NCBI GenBank assembly: GCA_040756745.1
Contig: JBFLYO010000042.1
Location: forward strand, 1 to 24,211
Source of the DNA: JBFLYO01 sp040756745
GTDB lineage: Bacteria > Bacteroidota > Ignavibacteria > UBA10030 > UBA6906
DNA length: 24,211 nt
Direction: 5' to 3'
In this document: piece by piece, positions 23,282 to 24,211 of the stretch
How positions within the stretch are numbered: the first letter of the stretch is position 1
How the letters are laid out: the number at the start of each line of letters is the position of its first letter
Notes under the pieces: model-generated
Seen by the model: only the letters and a program-made list of their open reading frames with translations
What the model was told of the DNA's origin: nothing
The model's database searches: none
Translations under genes and position numbers: made by a program

Positions 23282-24210
23282 GGAGCGTCGTTTGTTCCGT
23301 CACCCGTCATTGCCACAAGCCGTCCTCCCTGCTGGTACTTCCGGATGAGCGTAAGCTTGTCTTCCGGCCTTGCTTCGGCAAGGAAATCGTCCACACCTGC
23401 TTCCGCGGCGATTGCCGTTGCCGTGAGGGCGTTGTCGCCGGTGATCATCACCGTCTTGATCCCCATCGCTCTGAGCCTTGCAAACCTTTCTTTGATTCCC
23501 CCTTTGACGATATCGTTCAGACGGATGATGCCCAAAACCTCTTTTCCCTCCGCAACTGCGAGTGGGGTCCCCCCCTTCCTGCTCACCTCATCGACGATTG
23601 CCTGAGCGGCCGCGGGAAACGATCCGCCCTGGTGTTCGACGAACTCCTTGATCGCCTGTGCGGCTCCTTTACGGATCCTGCGAGCTCCCGTTCCTTCCTG
23701 GCCGGGAATATCGGTGCCGCTCATCCGGGTCTGGGCGCTGAACGGTGTGAAGTGCAGTTGCGGCCCGACAATCCCCCGTTCACGCAATCCATGTTTCTGT
23801 TTGGCGAGTACGACGATCGATCGTCCCTCGGGCGTCTCGTCGGCGAGGGACGCGAGCTGAGCAGCGTCGGCGAGCCGGTCCGCAGTCACGCCGGGAGCAG
23901 GAATAAACTCGGAGGCCATTCTGTTCCCGAGCGTTATAGTTCCGGTCTTGTCCAGGAGCATGACATCCACGTCGCCCGCCGCCTCAACCGCACGCCCCGA
24001 TGTGGCAATGATATTGTGACGGATCATCCTGTCCATCCCCGCAATCCCGACCGCCGACAGCAGGCCACCGATCGTCGTTGGAATCAGACAAACGAGGAGC
24101 GCCACCAGCACGGTGACCGTGATCGGTGTCCCCTGTCCGGCCGTCTCGACACTGTACAGGGAGAACGGCAGCAGAGTTGCGCACACCACCAGGAAGATAA
24201 TCGAGAATGC
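23260..24210 (-). pseudogene. kdpB: KdpB potassium-transporting ATPase, truncated and cut by the window edge
   Basis: KdpB is the P-type ATPase subunit of the KdpFABC high-affinity potassium pump. The visible 316 codons begin inside the membrane part and include CLIPTTIGGLL, the phosphorylation motif DKTGT, TPEGRSIVVLAKQ, the MTGDN motif and MTGDGTNDAP. The family then continues with ALAQAD and about 150 further residues of membrane helices. Here the frame instead runs into GSFWRL and a stop, which is kdpE sequence in the wrong frame. The 5' part extends beyond the window; the first ATG/GTG-type codon in view is not the real start. Without the C-terminal helices the protein should not work. 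Confidence 0.92.
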
Positions 24211-24211
24211 C

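Noticed and set aside
1..24211. CRISPR array, insertion sequence or integrase
   Set aside because: No regularly spaced repeats, transposase or integrase-like protein was found on either strand.

Overview
This window comes from a GC-rich bacterium, probably a metagenome-assembled genome. A run of exactly 100 N is flanked by two identical 127-bp copies, which is an assembly signature. Genes mostly use ordinary Shine-Dalgarno sites, and one promoter is close to the sigma-70 consensus. Oxygen-sensitive glycyl-radical chemistry points to an anaerobic or facultative lifestyle. The sequence does not let me name a phylum.

The left third (about 181-8172, minus strand) is a complete tryptophan operon in the order trpL-trpE-trpG-trpD-trpC-trpF-aroF-trpB-trpA. 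Most neighbours overlap by 4 bp (ATGA). A DAHP synthase gene sits between trpF and trpB, so the entry step of the shikimate pathway is co-expressed with the Trp branch. The control region can be read in full. It has a TTGACA-N17-TATATT promoter and a 28-codon leader peptide containing Trp-Ala-Trp-Arg-Trp. It also has mutually exclusive 1:2, 2:3 and 3:4 pairings, the last ending in a U-tract terminator before trpE. This is ribosome-mediated attenuation. The ORF extension of trpE through the attenuator (TTG at 8022) is spurious; the GTG at 7962 is the likely start.

Upstream of the trp promoter, and in the same direction, lies a full-length glutamate synthase large subunit (gltB, 8192-12631). 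A plus-strand tRNA-Ser(CGA) lies beyond it at 12788-12874. About 700 bp without a convincing gene follow (12875-13580); they contain a terminator-like hairpin and other inverted repeats.

The right part (13581-22894, plus strand) is the most unusual region. It is a probable catabolic operon encoding a glycyl-radical-enzyme activase, an atypical pyruvate-formate-lyase-like glycyl radical enzyme, and a uroporphyrinogen-decarboxylase/MtaA-like protein. These are followed by a sugar-type (CUT1) ABC importer, made of a lipoprotein and two permeases with no ATPase, and a PfkB-kinase/HAD-phosphatase fusion. The substrate is unknown. The radical enzyme has Gly-Cys-His-Trp-Cys at the thiyl-radical site instead of the Gly-Cys-x-Glu of many eliminases.

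At the right edge (22916-24210, minus strand) is a collapsed kdp potassium-transport locus. A kdpB gene cut just after its GDGTNDAP motif is joined directly to the C-terminal DNA-binding part of kdpE. The rest of kdpB, kdpC, kdpD and the kdpE receiver domain are missing, through either a real deletion or a misassembly.

Short low-complexity, often tandem motifs recur at gene ends in the trp/glt region and form parts of the coding ends of trpA and trpB.
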